A DNA stretch of 64,000 nt from contig NZ_WBXN01000004.1 of NCBI RefSeq assembly GCF_008973465.1, forward strand, positions 186,001-250,000. The letters run 5' to 3'. The position numbers were made by a program, and so were the translations under genes. Origin of the DNA: Streptomyces sp. SS1-1 (lineage in GTDB: Bacteria > Actinomycetota > Actinomycetes > Streptomycetales > Streptomycetaceae). Below the pieces are notes generated by a model. The model was given only the letters and a program-made list of their open reading frames with translations, was not told where the DNA came from and did not search any database. Position 1 is the stretch's first letter. Each line of letters starts with the position of its first letter. Below, one piece after another: positions 42,965-50,588 of the stretch.

Positions 42965-42971
42965 TAGGGGT
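42965..42971. promoter_or_regulatory. TAGGGGT box between adenylation and ACP genes
   Basis: A single TAGGGGT in the 98-base divergent interval, 67 bp upstream of the ACP start and in the same orientation relative to that gene as the other boxes. Confidence 0.35.
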
Positions 42972-43037
42972 TGCCGATACGTCCGGTAGTGGTCTTGCAT
43001 CGGCGATGAGCAGTCACGCCTCTGATTCGGAGTCAAC

Positions 43038-43286
43038 ATGCTCGACGCCAAGTTCGACGCCATACTGCGCAGATATCTTCCGTTCATATCCGCGACGGAG
43101 ACGATCGACGAGGAAACCTCGCTGCGGGACTACGGCCTTGATTCCATGGCCACAGTGGAGCTGATCAGCGACCTGGAGGCGGAGTACGGCATCCGGTTCG
43201 TCGACGACCTGCTGAGCCTGGAAACGTTCGCGACCCCGGGCCGGATCTGGGCGAGTATCACGCAGATGACCGCGCCGGCCGACTGA
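43038..43286 (+). CDS. Discrete acyl carrier protein
   Basis: 82 residues, ATG at 43,038 with GGAGT upstream. The phosphopantetheine site is YGLDSMA (Ser near residue 36), and the four-helix ACP pattern is complete. It is acidic and typical of type II carriers. Divergent to the adenylation gene and unlinked to any KS pair, it most probably carries the activated beta-amino acid until the discrete acyltransferase moves it to the loading ACP of the giant PKS, as VinL does in vicenistatin biosynthesis. Confidence 0.93.
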   Translation: MLDAKFDAILRRYLPFISATETIDEETSLRDYGLDSMATVELISDLEAEYGIRFVDDLLSLETFATPGRIWASITQMTAPAD

Positions 43287-43867
43287 CCGGGCGGACCACC
43301 GCAGGCCGTCGGCCACCGGGCGGCCGACGCTTGGCGGCGTCATGGTGGCGGAGCGCCGAGGTGCGCCGCAACCCCTACGAACCCCTGAGCCGACCCCTGA
43401 ACCCCCTGTCCGGGGCGTCGGACTCTCACTCGGGGTCAACGCTACGCGCGCATACCTGACGCTCGGCCATATCGCTGCCGGCCACCGGCGGTGGAGCGGC
43501 GAGTCCCAGCCATGTCAAGCGACTTGAAAGAAATCACAGGCAATGGCCCCAGAAGCAGAGAAGGCTAAGCGGCCACCTGCACGAGAAATTCACGGGTCTC
43601 TTGCGCCATCGATCAGCGGGACAAATAATGCGTCACCATGACGGACGGCATTGGGCCAAGATCATCGCTCCGCATGCGAACCTCCCCGCACCATCCGGGC
43701 AGTGGTACTTGCACATTGAACTATTCCCGGGTGAACATGGCGCGGAATAGAAACAGGAGGCCTGCCCGCCGTTCGTCGACTATTCGGCGGCGATCGGCCC
43801 TCGCGTGAAACCTGGAATTTACTTCCCACCTGAAAAGCCGAGCTTCTGTCACATGAGAGAGGTCTTC
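43287..43867. other. 581-base intergenic region between ACP and SDR genes
   Basis: No credible gene. The left half holds four ACCCCTA-like boxes (43,371-43,408). The right half (about 43,500-43,850) is clearly less GC-rich than its surroundings and probably holds the SDR promoter, but I found no unambiguous -10/-35 pair. GAGAGG at 43,856-43,861 is the SDR ribosome binding site. Confidence 0.6.
43371..43408. promoter_or_regulatory. Four ACCCCTA-like boxes in phased array
   Basis: ACCCCTA at 43,371, ACCCCTG at 43,381 and 43,393, and CCCCTG at 43,403 follow one another at 10, 12 and 9 bp, about one helical turn each. This is the densest cluster of the motif in the window. Which gene it controls is unclear: the SDR starts 460 bp to the right, and the ACP gene ends to the left. 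Confidence 0.5.
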
Positions 43868-44719
43868 ATGAATCGGGTCGAGAACAAGGTCGTCGTGATC
43901 ACCGGGGCCGCCCGGGGCCAGGGGCGCAGCCACGCGCTCCGGCTGGCGGAGGAGGGCGCCGACATCGTCGCCGTCGACCTGTGCAAGGACATCGAGACCG
44001 CCGGCTACTCCATGGCCAGCAACGAGGAGCTGGAGGAGACGGCCCGGCAGGTCCGGGCGACCGGGCGCCGCGCGGTGGTGAAGTACGCCGACGTCCGCGA
44101 CTACGCCGCCGTCCGGTCGGCCATCGCGGAGGGCGCCGCCGAACTCGACGGGGGCGTGGACGTTCTGATCCCCAACGCGGGCATCCTGCCGATGGGCCCG
44201 GACGTGGCCGTCGACGGTTTCGCCGCCAGCGTCGACGTCAACCTCGTCGGCGTGCTCAACACCGTCCACGCCGCCCTGCCGCACCTGCGCGACGGCGCGT
44301 CCGTCATCCTGTCGGGTTCGATCGCGAGCCTGGTGCCGCCCATCGGCGAGGACGAGATGGCCGGCGCGGGGTACGTCGGCTACCGGTTCAGCAAGCAGGT
44401 GCTCGTCCAGTACATGAAGGAGCTCACCCTCCAGCTCGCGCCCCGCGGCATCCGCGTGAACTCGGTCCACCCGACCACCGTGGACACCGACATGACGAAC
44501 AACGACGCCATGCTGCGGACCTACCGCCCGGATCTGGAGAACCCGACGAAGGACGACGTGGCCCCGATCCTGGCCACCCTCCAGGCCATGCCCATCACCC
44601 ACGTATCCACCTCCGACGTCTCCCACGCCGTGGTCTACCTGGCCTCGGACGAATCCCGCTACGTCACCGGTACCCAGCTGCGGATCGACGGAGGCGCCAT
44701 CGCCAAGCACCGACTGTGA
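43868..44719 (+). CDS. Mycofactocin-type short-chain dehydrogenase/reductase
   Basis: 283 residues from the ATG at 43,868 (GAGAGG six bases upstream); an ATG 15 bases earlier is weaker. Classical SDR elements are present: GAARGQGRSHA nucleotide loop near residue 14, NAG near 100, catalytic Ser in SGSIAS and YVGYRFSK. The ARGQGRSHA loop and the insert after AVDLCKDI (TAGYSMASNEELEETARQV) are hallmarks of the mycofactocin-coupled SDR subfamily, which keep tightly bound NAD and pass electrons to the RiPP-derived cofactor mycofactocin. It probably oxidises an alcohol of the product. No mycofactocin maturation genes are in the window; they would be elsewhere in the genome. Confidence 0.85.
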   Translation: MNRVENKVVVITGAARGQGRSHALRLAEEGADIVAVDLCKDIETAGYSMASNEELEETARQVRATGRRAVVKYADVRDYAAVRSAIAEGAAELDGGVDVLIPNAGILPMGPDVAVDGFAASVDVNLVGVLNTVHAALPHLRDGASVILSGSIASLVPPIGEDEMAGAGYVGYRFSKQVLVQYMKELTLQLAPRGIRVNSVHPTTVDTDMTNNDAMLRTYRPDLENPTKDDVAPILATLQAMPITHVSTSDVSHAVVYLASDESRYVTGTQLRIDGGAIAKHRL

Positions 44720-44792
44720 ACGGGGAGGAGACCGGGTAGGCGCGCTGTCTCGCTCAGCGCGGGAAAAGGGCCGAGTTCGGGGGTAGGCATTC

Positions 44793-47651
44793 ATGGCGAG
44801 GATGGGGTACGACGCGGCATTGTCCCGGTTGCGGGACCTTCTCACGGAGAGCATGTGCGGGAACGGCAGACTGGCCCTGGTCGAGGGCGGGCTGGCCGGC
44901 GGCAAGACACATCTGCTGCACGAGTTCTCCCGGCAGGCCGTGCGGTCCGGGGCCCTGGTGCTCAGCGCCACGGGGTCGCGGGCGGAACGGAAACTGCCCC
45001 TGGGGGTCGTGGACCAGCTCTTCCGCAGCGCGGGACCGGCGGGGCCGTTACCGGAACACGCGGCACGGCTCATCGGTGCGGCGGCTGAGCCGAGCGGCCC
45101 TGGGGGAACGGGCCCGTCGGTGACGCAGCGCACCACGGACACGGCGGTCCGCGAACTGTGCGGGCTGCTGCTGGACCTGTGCACGGACCAGCCGCTGGTG
45201 CTGGCCGTCGACGACGTGCAGTTCGCGGACGATCCGTCGCTGCGGCTGCTGCTCTCCCTGCAGCGCAGGATGGGCGGCTCCCGGCTGCTGATCGTCCTCA
45301 ACGAGTGGTACCGGGGCAAGCCGACCCTGCCGGAGCTGCGGGCCGAACTGACCCGCCACCCCTACAGCCACATCCGGCTGACCCCGCTCTCGGTGGACGA
45401 CATCACCACCCTGTTCACCAAGGAGGGCGTCCCGGACCCCGCCCGGCTCGCGCACGGCTACCACCGGCTCACCGGCGGCAATCCGCTGCTCCTGCACGCG
45501 GCGCTCGACGACCGGCTGGGCGCGCTGTGCGTGGACGGGGAAGCGGACCACGGGGGACCCGTCGCCGGAGTCGCGTACGCGCAGGCCGTCCTGGCCGGCC
45601 TGTACCGGTGGGACGCGGAGCTGCTGTCCGTGGCCCGCGCCGCCGCGGTCCTCGGCGACCGTTCCTCCCCGGCGCTGATCGCGCAGCTGCTGGACGGCAG
45701 ACTCGCCGACACCGAGGAGCTGGTGCTCATCCTCACCGAGGCGGGTCTGCTGCTGGACGGACGCGTCCGGCATCCGCGGGGCGCGTGCGCGATCCTCGAC
45801 GGGATGCCGCACGGGGAGCGGTCGGACCTGCACACCCGGGTGGCGCGGCTGCTCTCCCAGAGCGGCGCGACGGCCGTGGACGTGGCCCGGCACCTGCTGG
45901 CGGCGGGCGAGGCACCGGAGCCCTGGGCGGTGAGCGCGCTGCGGGACGCGTCGGAGCACGCGCTGACGGCCGGCGACGCGGAGACCGCGGTGCGCTGCCT
46001 GCAACTGGCGGTCGGCGCGGACACCGACCCGCAGGAACGTCACTCCGACATGTACGCGCTGACGCGGGTGCTGTGGCGGCGGAACTGCGCGGCCGCCACC
46101 GCCTATCTGCCAGGGCTGCGGGGCGCCGTGGCGGCGGGGCAACTGCCGGTGCCGGCGGCCGTCGGCGTCGTGCGCTACTCGCTGTGGCACGGCGAGGTGG
46201 AGGAGGCCATCCGCACGGCGGCCTCGCTCTGCGCGAACGCGGAAAACCTCGACCCCCGCAGCGCCGCGGAACTGTCCGCCACGTTCCACTGGTACTTCGG
46301 CTCCGACCGCCGGCTCCGCCCGGCCGGCGGCGACGGGCTCCGCGTGTCGGCCCGCCGGGGCACCTGGGCCCACGCCGTGGACCGCATGACGACGTTCTGG
46401 GTCCGGGGCGGCGGCGACACCGCCTCCACCTCCGCGCAGCACATACTGCAGAGCTGCCACGTGGGGGACACGGCCCTCGAAGTGGTGGCCGGAGCGCTCC
46501 TCGCCCTCCAGTGCGACAGCAAGCCTCATCTGGCCCGTTCCTGGTGCGAGCGGCTCGTCCAGGAGGCGGCCCGGTCCGGTGACGTCACCTGGCAGGCCGT
46601 GCTCGGTTCCATCGGCGCGGCCATCGCACTGCGCCTCGGCGACCTGACGGCCGCCGTGCAGCAGGCCGAACAAGCCCTGCACCTGCTGCCGGTGAAGGCG
46701 TGGGGCATCCTCATCGGGCTGCCGCGCGCCACCCTCATATCCGCCCACACCAGCCTCGGCGACCACGACGCGGCCGCCCAGGTCCTGCGCCAGCCCGTGC
46801 CGGACGCCATGTTCGAGACGTTCCTCGGCCTGTACTACCTCGAGGCGAGAGGCGGCTTCTTCCTCGCCACCGACCAGGCGCTGGCGGCGGGCGGCGACTT
46901 CCAGCTCTGCGGCAGCCTCATGCACGAGTGGGAGGCGGACCTGCCGTCACTCAACCCGTGGCGCGCCAACCTGGCCCAGGTCAACCTGGAGCTCGGGCAC
47001 ACCGCCGAGGCCCGCGAACTCATCCGTCAGCAACTGGAACGCACACGGTCCGCCGACGCCCGGATGCGCGGCATCTCCCTGCGCGTGCTCGCCGCGGCCA
47101 GCGAACCGGCCCGCCGCCCCGCCCTCCTACGCCAGAGCGTCGAGTTCCTGACGGCGGCCCAGGACCGCCTCGAACTCGCCCGCGCGCTCACCGACTTCAG
47201 CCTCGCCCACCAGAAGCTCGGCGAGTTCGACCAGGCGAGACTCCTGGCGCGCCGCGCCACCCAGGTCACCCGGGCCTGCCTGGTGCCCGGTCCGGTCCCC
47301 GGCGACGAGGCCGGCACCGAACAGCAGCGGAGCCCGCAGGCCGGCTGGCACCCCCAGGAGCACCACACCCGGCAGGTGCTCAGCGAGGCGGAACGCCGGG
47401 TCGCGGAACTGGCCGCGCTCGGCCACACCAACCGAGAGATCAGCCAGATGCTCTACATCACCGTCAGCACGGTCGAGCAGCACCTCACCCGGGTCTACCG
47501 GAAGCTCGGGATCACCCGGCGCACGGACCTGCTCTCCGTGTACAAGCTGCGCGGGCAGAACGCCGGCGACGAGCAGCCGGACCTCGCCGCGGGCGGCGGT
47601 CTGCTGCCGGCGGGCCGGGAGGACGTCGCGGGCTGCGTCCGGCAGGGGTGA
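44793..47651 (+). CDS. LuxR-family (LAL) pathway regulator with ATPase domain
   Basis: 952 residues, ATG at 44,793. Near the N-terminus is a STAND/AAA ATPase with Walker A GGLAGGKTHL (about residue 32) and Walker B LVLAVDDVQFAD (about 132). A long TPR-like helical middle follows, then a LuxR helix-turn-helix at about 868-925 (LSEAERRVAELAALGHTNREIS, STVEQHLTRVYRKLGI). Large ATP-binding LuxR (LAL) proteins such as PikD are pathway activators of polyketide clusters. The codon at 45,048-45,050 is TTA, so translation should depend on the bldA tRNA. It is the only cluster-type activator in the window, and the phased TAGGGG boxes are its candidate sites. Confidence 0.94.
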   Translation: MARMGYDAALSRLRDLLTESMCGNGRLALVEGGLAGGKTHLLHEFSRQAVRSGALVLSATGSRAERKLPLGVVDQLFRSAGPAGPLPEHAARLIGAAAEPSGPGGTGPSVTQRTTDTAVRELCGLLLDLCTDQPLVLAVDDVQFADDPSLRLLLSLQRRMGGSRLLIVLNEWYRGKPTLPELRAELTRHPYSHIRLTPLSVDDITTLFTKEGVPDPARLAHGYHRLTGGNPLLLHAALDDRLGALCVDGEADHGGPVAGVAYAQAVLAGLYRWDAELLSVARAAAVLGDRSSPALIAQLLDGRLADTEELVLILTEAGLLLDGRVRHPRGACAILDGMPHGERSDLHTRVARLLSQSGATAVDVARHLLAAGEAPEPWAVSALRDASEHALTAGDAETAVRCLQLAVGADTDPQERHSDMYALTRVLWRRNCAAATAYLPGLRGAVAAGQLPVPAAVGVVRYSLWHGEVEEAIRTAASLCANAENLDPRSAAELSATFHWYFGSDRRLRPAGGDGLRVSARRGTWAHAVDRMTTFWVRGGGDTASTSAQHILQSCHVGDTALEVVAGALLALQCDSKPHLARSWCERLVQEAARSGDVTWQAVLGSIGAAIALRLGDLTAAVQQAEQALHLLPVKAWGILIGLPRATLISAHTSLGDHDAAAQVLRQPVPDAMFETFLGLYYLEARGGFFLATDQALAAGGDFQLCGSLMHEWEADLPSLNPWRANLAQVNLELGHTAEARELIRQQLERTRSADARMRGISLRVLAAASEPARRPALLRQSVEFLTAAQDRLELARALTDFSLAHQKLGEFDQARLLARRATQVTRACLVPGPVPGDEAGTEQQRSPQAGWHPQEHHTRQVLSEAERRVAELAALGHTNREISQMLYITVSTVEQHLTRVYRKLGITRRTDLLSVYKLRGQNAGDEQPDLAAGGGLLPAGREDVAGCVRQG

Positions 47652-47682
47652 TGGTGAGGGCCCGGGGCCGGCCGTCACCATC
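47650..47682. terminator. Hairpin between convergent LAL and acyltransferase genes
   Basis: GATGGTGA (47,650-47,657) pairs with TCACCATC (47,675-47,682) over a GC-rich loop, in the 41-base convergent gap and overlapping the LAL stop codon. Confidence 0.55.
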
Positions 47683-47692
47683 ACGCCTGCGG

Positions 47693-48640
47693 CTACGCCA
47701 CCGCCGCCCGGCGGGGGCGCGGGCGCAGCGCGATCGCGGGGGTCAGCGGCACCACGTCGAACGCCTTGCGGACGCCGTCCACCCGGCCCCACAGCCCGTC
47801 CGGCCCGGACACCACCAGTCGTTCGACCCCGTGGCCGGCCAGCGTGGACATCGCGGCCGGCCAGCGGACGGTGCGCACGACACCGTCCAGCAGCAGACGC
47901 CGTACCTGAGCGGCCGTGCCGACGACCGTGCCGTCGTGGTCGCTGACGATCGGCAGTCGCGGATCACGGAGGCCGAGCCGGTCGACGAGCTCGCGCTCGA
48001 TGGTGTCCCGCAGCGGGGCGAACACGGAGGCGTGCATGGGCGGCCGCATCGTGTACATGGGCAGACCGCCCCGGGAACGCAGGGCCGTGCGCAGCCAGTC
48101 GAGGCGGTGCTCGCGCACGGACAGCATCCAGAAGTCGTCGTCGACGTGGCAGGCGATCTCGTACCACTCCCCCGCCTCGTCCAGCTCACGCAGTATCTCC
48201 GTGAGCCGGGGTTCGGGGGTGCGCGCGAACGACTGGGTGACGACATCGCCGTGGTTCTCGGCGAAGTACTCCTCCACGCAGTCGTTCCACCGGGCCGTCA
48301 GCCAGACCGCCTCGGCGAAGTCGAGCGCCCCGGAGTACACCGCCGCGGCGGTGTTGCCGAAGCTCGCCCCCAGACACCACTGCGGCCGCACGTCCAGTGC
48401 GTCCTCGGCCCACTGCGCCAGTGCCAGACACGTGACGAGGAACGACACGCGCTCGCCGGGCGAGTAGGCGGTCTCGGCCTGCCGGTAGCGGTCGAGGGTC
48501 GAGTAGCCCAGGGTGTCGTCGGCGATCTCGGTCAGCCCGCGCGCGACCGGGTTGATCAGCAGGAACTTGCCGAGGTCGGAGAACGGGCTCTGCCGTATGC
48601 CGGGGAAGGCGATCGCCGTCGCCGGGGTGCCGGCGCTCAT
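47693..48640 (-). CDS. Discrete acyltransferase, VinK-like starter-transfer enzyme
   Basis: 315 residues; the ATG at 48,638-48,640 overlaps the aminomutase stop as ATGA. It has the malonyl-transferase fold: AIAFPGIRQSPF at the N-terminus, nucleophile loop GASFGN near residue 92 (GxSxG), and histidine in MHASVF near 200. It lacks the arginine-containing QTQY/extender signatures of malonyl-specific ATs and resembles VinK-type enzymes that transfer a (dipeptidyl) beta-aminoacyl unit from a discrete ACP to the PKS loading ACP. The giant PKS begins with a bare ACP, so such a transferase is required. Coupling to the aminomutase gene supports a role in starter supply. Confidence 0.85.
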   Translation of the reverse strand: MSAGTPATAIAFPGIRQSPFSDLGKFLLINPVARGLTEIADDTLGYSTLDRYRQAETAYSPGERVSFLVTCLALAQWAEDALDVRPQWCLGASFGNTAAAVYSGALDFAEAVWLTARWNDCVEEYFAENHGDVVTQSFARTPEPRLTEILRELDEAGEWYEIACHVDDDFWMLSVREHRLDWLRTALRSRGGLPMYTMRPPMHASVFAPLRDTIERELVDRLGLRDPRLPIVSDHDGTVVGTAAQVRRLLLDGVVRTVRWPAAMSTLAGHGVERLVVSGPDGLWGRVDGVRKAFDVVPLTPAIALRPRPRRAAVA

Positions 48641-50211
48641 CGCAGCGCCGTCGCGTCGAGCGCGGGTCCCTTGCCCAGGATCTCGCGGGCGATGGACTCC
48701 ACGTAGTCGGTGATGGTGACGTCGCGGTCGAGGTACGGCACCAGCTTGCGGGTGCGCTCGTACAACTCACGTGTCACGCTGGATAGTTCGTCGGCGCCGC
48801 CCCTGATGTCGACGGCCTGGCACGCGCACAGCAACTCGAACGCCACCACGTAGGTGGCGTTGTCGAGTGCCTCGCGCGCCTTGCGGGCGGCGACGAAACC
48901 GAAGGAGACGATGTCCTGGAAGTCGCCCGTGCTGGTCAGCGACTGTATGGACATCGGCATCGCCATGGCCCGGGTCTCGGCGGTGAGCGACGCCGTCATG
49001 AACTGGCCGCCCATGAGACCCAGCCGGAGCCCGGGGTTCTCCCGGCACAGGAACGCCGGCAGTCCGTTGCTGTTGCTCTGGTCCAGGAACCGGTCGATGC
49101 GCCGGTTGGCCAGATTCGTCAGGGTGGCCAGGGAGATGACCAGGTGGTCCATGGCCATGGAGACGTACTGGCCGTGGAAGTGGCCGTTGTGGAAGACGTC
49201 GTCCTCCTCCGGCACGACGAGCGGGTTGTCGTTGGAGGAGTTGAGCTCGCTCTCCAGGGTGGCGCCGACCTGCGTCATGTTGTCCAGGACGGGACCCAGG
49301 ATCTGCGGGGTGCAGCGGATCGAGTAGGCGTCCTCGATCGGCTGGGAGGCGTGCTTGGTCGCGTCCCCCATCTCACCGGCGAGCGTGGTCTCGGTGTCGA
49401 GTTCGTTGACCGCCATGGCCGAGTCCCGCAGGACGTCCCAGAGACGCTTGGCGACCTCCCGCTGGCCCGGGTGCGGCTTGAGCTCGTGCACGCGGGGGTC
49501 GAACGGCTTGGTCATGCCGCGCAGCCCCTCGACCGACAGGGCCGACACCGTCAGATAGGTGTCGAGCAGCCGGCGGGCCCGGGCGTGGACGAGGGTGCCC
49601 AGGCCGACCATGCCGGACGTGCCGTTGATCAGGGCCAGCCCCTCCTTGAAGCTGAGCGTCATCGGCTCGAGCCCGGCCTTCGCCAGGGCGTCACCCCCGG
49701 GCAGGGTCTCCCCGTCCAGTCGGGCCTTCCACTGGCCCACGCCCACCAGGGCGATCGCGGCGAGCGGGCCGAGGTCGCCGCTGGTGCCGAGCGAGCCCTT
49801 CTCCGGCACGCAGGGGGCGATGCCCGAGTTGTAGAGCCGGATCAGCTTCTCCAGGTTCTCCGGCGAGATGGCCGAGTTGCCCCGGGCCAGCGAGACGATC
49901 CGGGCCAGCATGATGGAGCGGACCGTGCGGTCGTCGAGGTACTGGCCGACGTTCGTGGCCACGGCGTTGATGAGGTTCTCCTGCAACTCCCGGGCCATGG
50001 ACACCGGCACGAGCCAGTCGACGAAGCCCCCCATGCTGGTGTTCACGCCGTAGATGACACGGTCGTTCTCGACGAACTTCTCGAGGGTCTCGCGTGAGGT
50101 GCGGACCCGCCGCCACGCCTCCTCGTCCAGCTCGACCGGCTCGGGCCCGGCCGCCGCCGCGTCCAACTCGTCGAGGGTGAACCACTGGTTGGCCTTGATA
50201 GTGAGCGTCAT
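48637..50211 (-). CDS. MIO-type phenylalanine 2,3-aminomutase (AdmH/HitA-like)
   Basis: 524 residues, ATG at 50,209-50,211 with AGGAGAGG upstream. The class I lyase/aminomutase fold has the MIO triad Thr-Ser-Gly in GSLGTSGDLGPLA near residue 145, the catalytic loop YGVNTSMGGF near 54, and ELNSSNDNPL and NGHFHGQY near 320-340. The TSG triad and the NTSMGGF loop match the AdmH/PaPAM group, which make (S)-beta-phenylalanine, rather than ASG histidine ammonia-lyases or tyrosine aminomutases of enediyne clusters. It should convert L-Phe to beta-Phe as the starter unit. Pure lyase activity giving cinnamate cannot be excluded without assay. It is followed by the coupled acyltransferase. Confidence 0.88.
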   Translation of the reverse strand: MTLTIKANQWFTLDELDAAAAGPEPVELDEEAWRRVRTSRETLEKFVENDRVIYGVNTSMGGFVDWLVPVSMARELQENLINAVATNVGQYLDDRTVRSIMLARIVSLARGNSAISPENLEKLIRLYNSGIAPCVPEKGSLGTSGDLGPLAAIALVGVGQWKARLDGETLPGGDALAKAGLEPMTLSFKEGLALINGTSGMVGLGTLVHARARRLLDTYLTVSALSVEGLRGMTKPFDPRVHELKPHPGQREVAKRLWDVLRDSAMAVNELDTETTLAGEMGDATKHASQPIEDAYSIRCTPQILGPVLDNMTQVGATLESELNSSNDNPLVVPEEDDVFHNGHFHGQYVSMAMDHLVISLATLTNLANRRIDRFLDQSNSNGLPAFLCRENPGLRLGLMGGQFMTASLTAETRAMAMPMSIQSLTSTGDFQDIVSFGFVAARKAREALDNATYVVAFELLCACQAVDIRGGADELSSVTRELYERTRKLVPYLDRDVTITDYVESIAREILGKGPALDATALR

Positions 50212-50311
50212 CGGAGAACCTCTCCTGGGGTCTGGTGATCACGTCCCCGCATCGACAGGGCAGGCGATCCCCAGTCAAGCCAGCCGGGAGAACGAGGTGC
50301 ACCGCCACCAT

Positions 50312-50339
50312 CCCCCTACGTGCGCCGGAGGACCCCCTA
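50312..50339. promoter_or_regulatory. Two CCCCCTA boxes upstream of the aminomutase operon
   Basis: CCCCCTA at 50,312-50,318 and 50,333-50,339, exactly 21 bp apart, 101-128 bp upstream of the aminomutase start. On the coding strand they read TAGGGGG, the same orientation and distance class as before the P450 and PKS genes. Confidence 0.55.
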
Positions 50340-50526
50340 AGAACTCGGGGCACCCGGGCACACGCCGTACAGATTCCATGCGTCCTCCGTATACCTTCTC
50401 CGTGTCTTATCGAGTACGGTCATCCACGCGCTGACGTGATCCCGTCGAGTTCGCCCGTGATCGCGTTGAGTCGGCCGCCGCGGTCTCGCTTCGGGTTGCT
50501 CCATGCCTGGCGACCGGGTTACCGAC

Positions 50527-50540
50527 TGACAACGTTGTCA
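50527..50540. promoter_or_regulatory. LacI-family operator (perfect palindrome)
   Basis: TGACAACGTTGTCA is a perfect 14-bp palindrome with the central CG typical of LacI/GalR-family sugar repressors. It lies 49 bp before the GTG start of the secreted mannosidase gene. A repressor released by a mannan-derived sugar is likely; its gene is not in the window. Confidence 0.75.
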
Positions 50541-50588
50541 CACGCGGGATCGCACCATGCGTGCACACCGCGACGCAGGAGAGACAAC

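Larger units (their letters stand above)
50212..50588. other. Intergenic region at the right border of the biosynthetic cluster
   Basis: 377 bases between divergent aminomutase and GH92 genes, without a gene. The aminomutase side holds two CCCCCTA boxes. The GH92 side holds a perfect 14-bp palindrome and then a ribosome binding site (AGGAG at 50,577-50,581). It is the natural boundary between secondary and carbohydrate metabolism. Confidence 0.7.

Noticed and set aside
48637..50211. Histidine ammonia-lyase (primary metabolism) or enediyne-type tyrosine aminomutase
   Set aside because: The MIO triad is Thr-Ser-Gly with the NTSMGGF loop, matching AdmH-type Phe aminomutases. No enediyne PKS, halogenase or hut genes are present, and the gene is coupled to a PKS starter acyltransferase.
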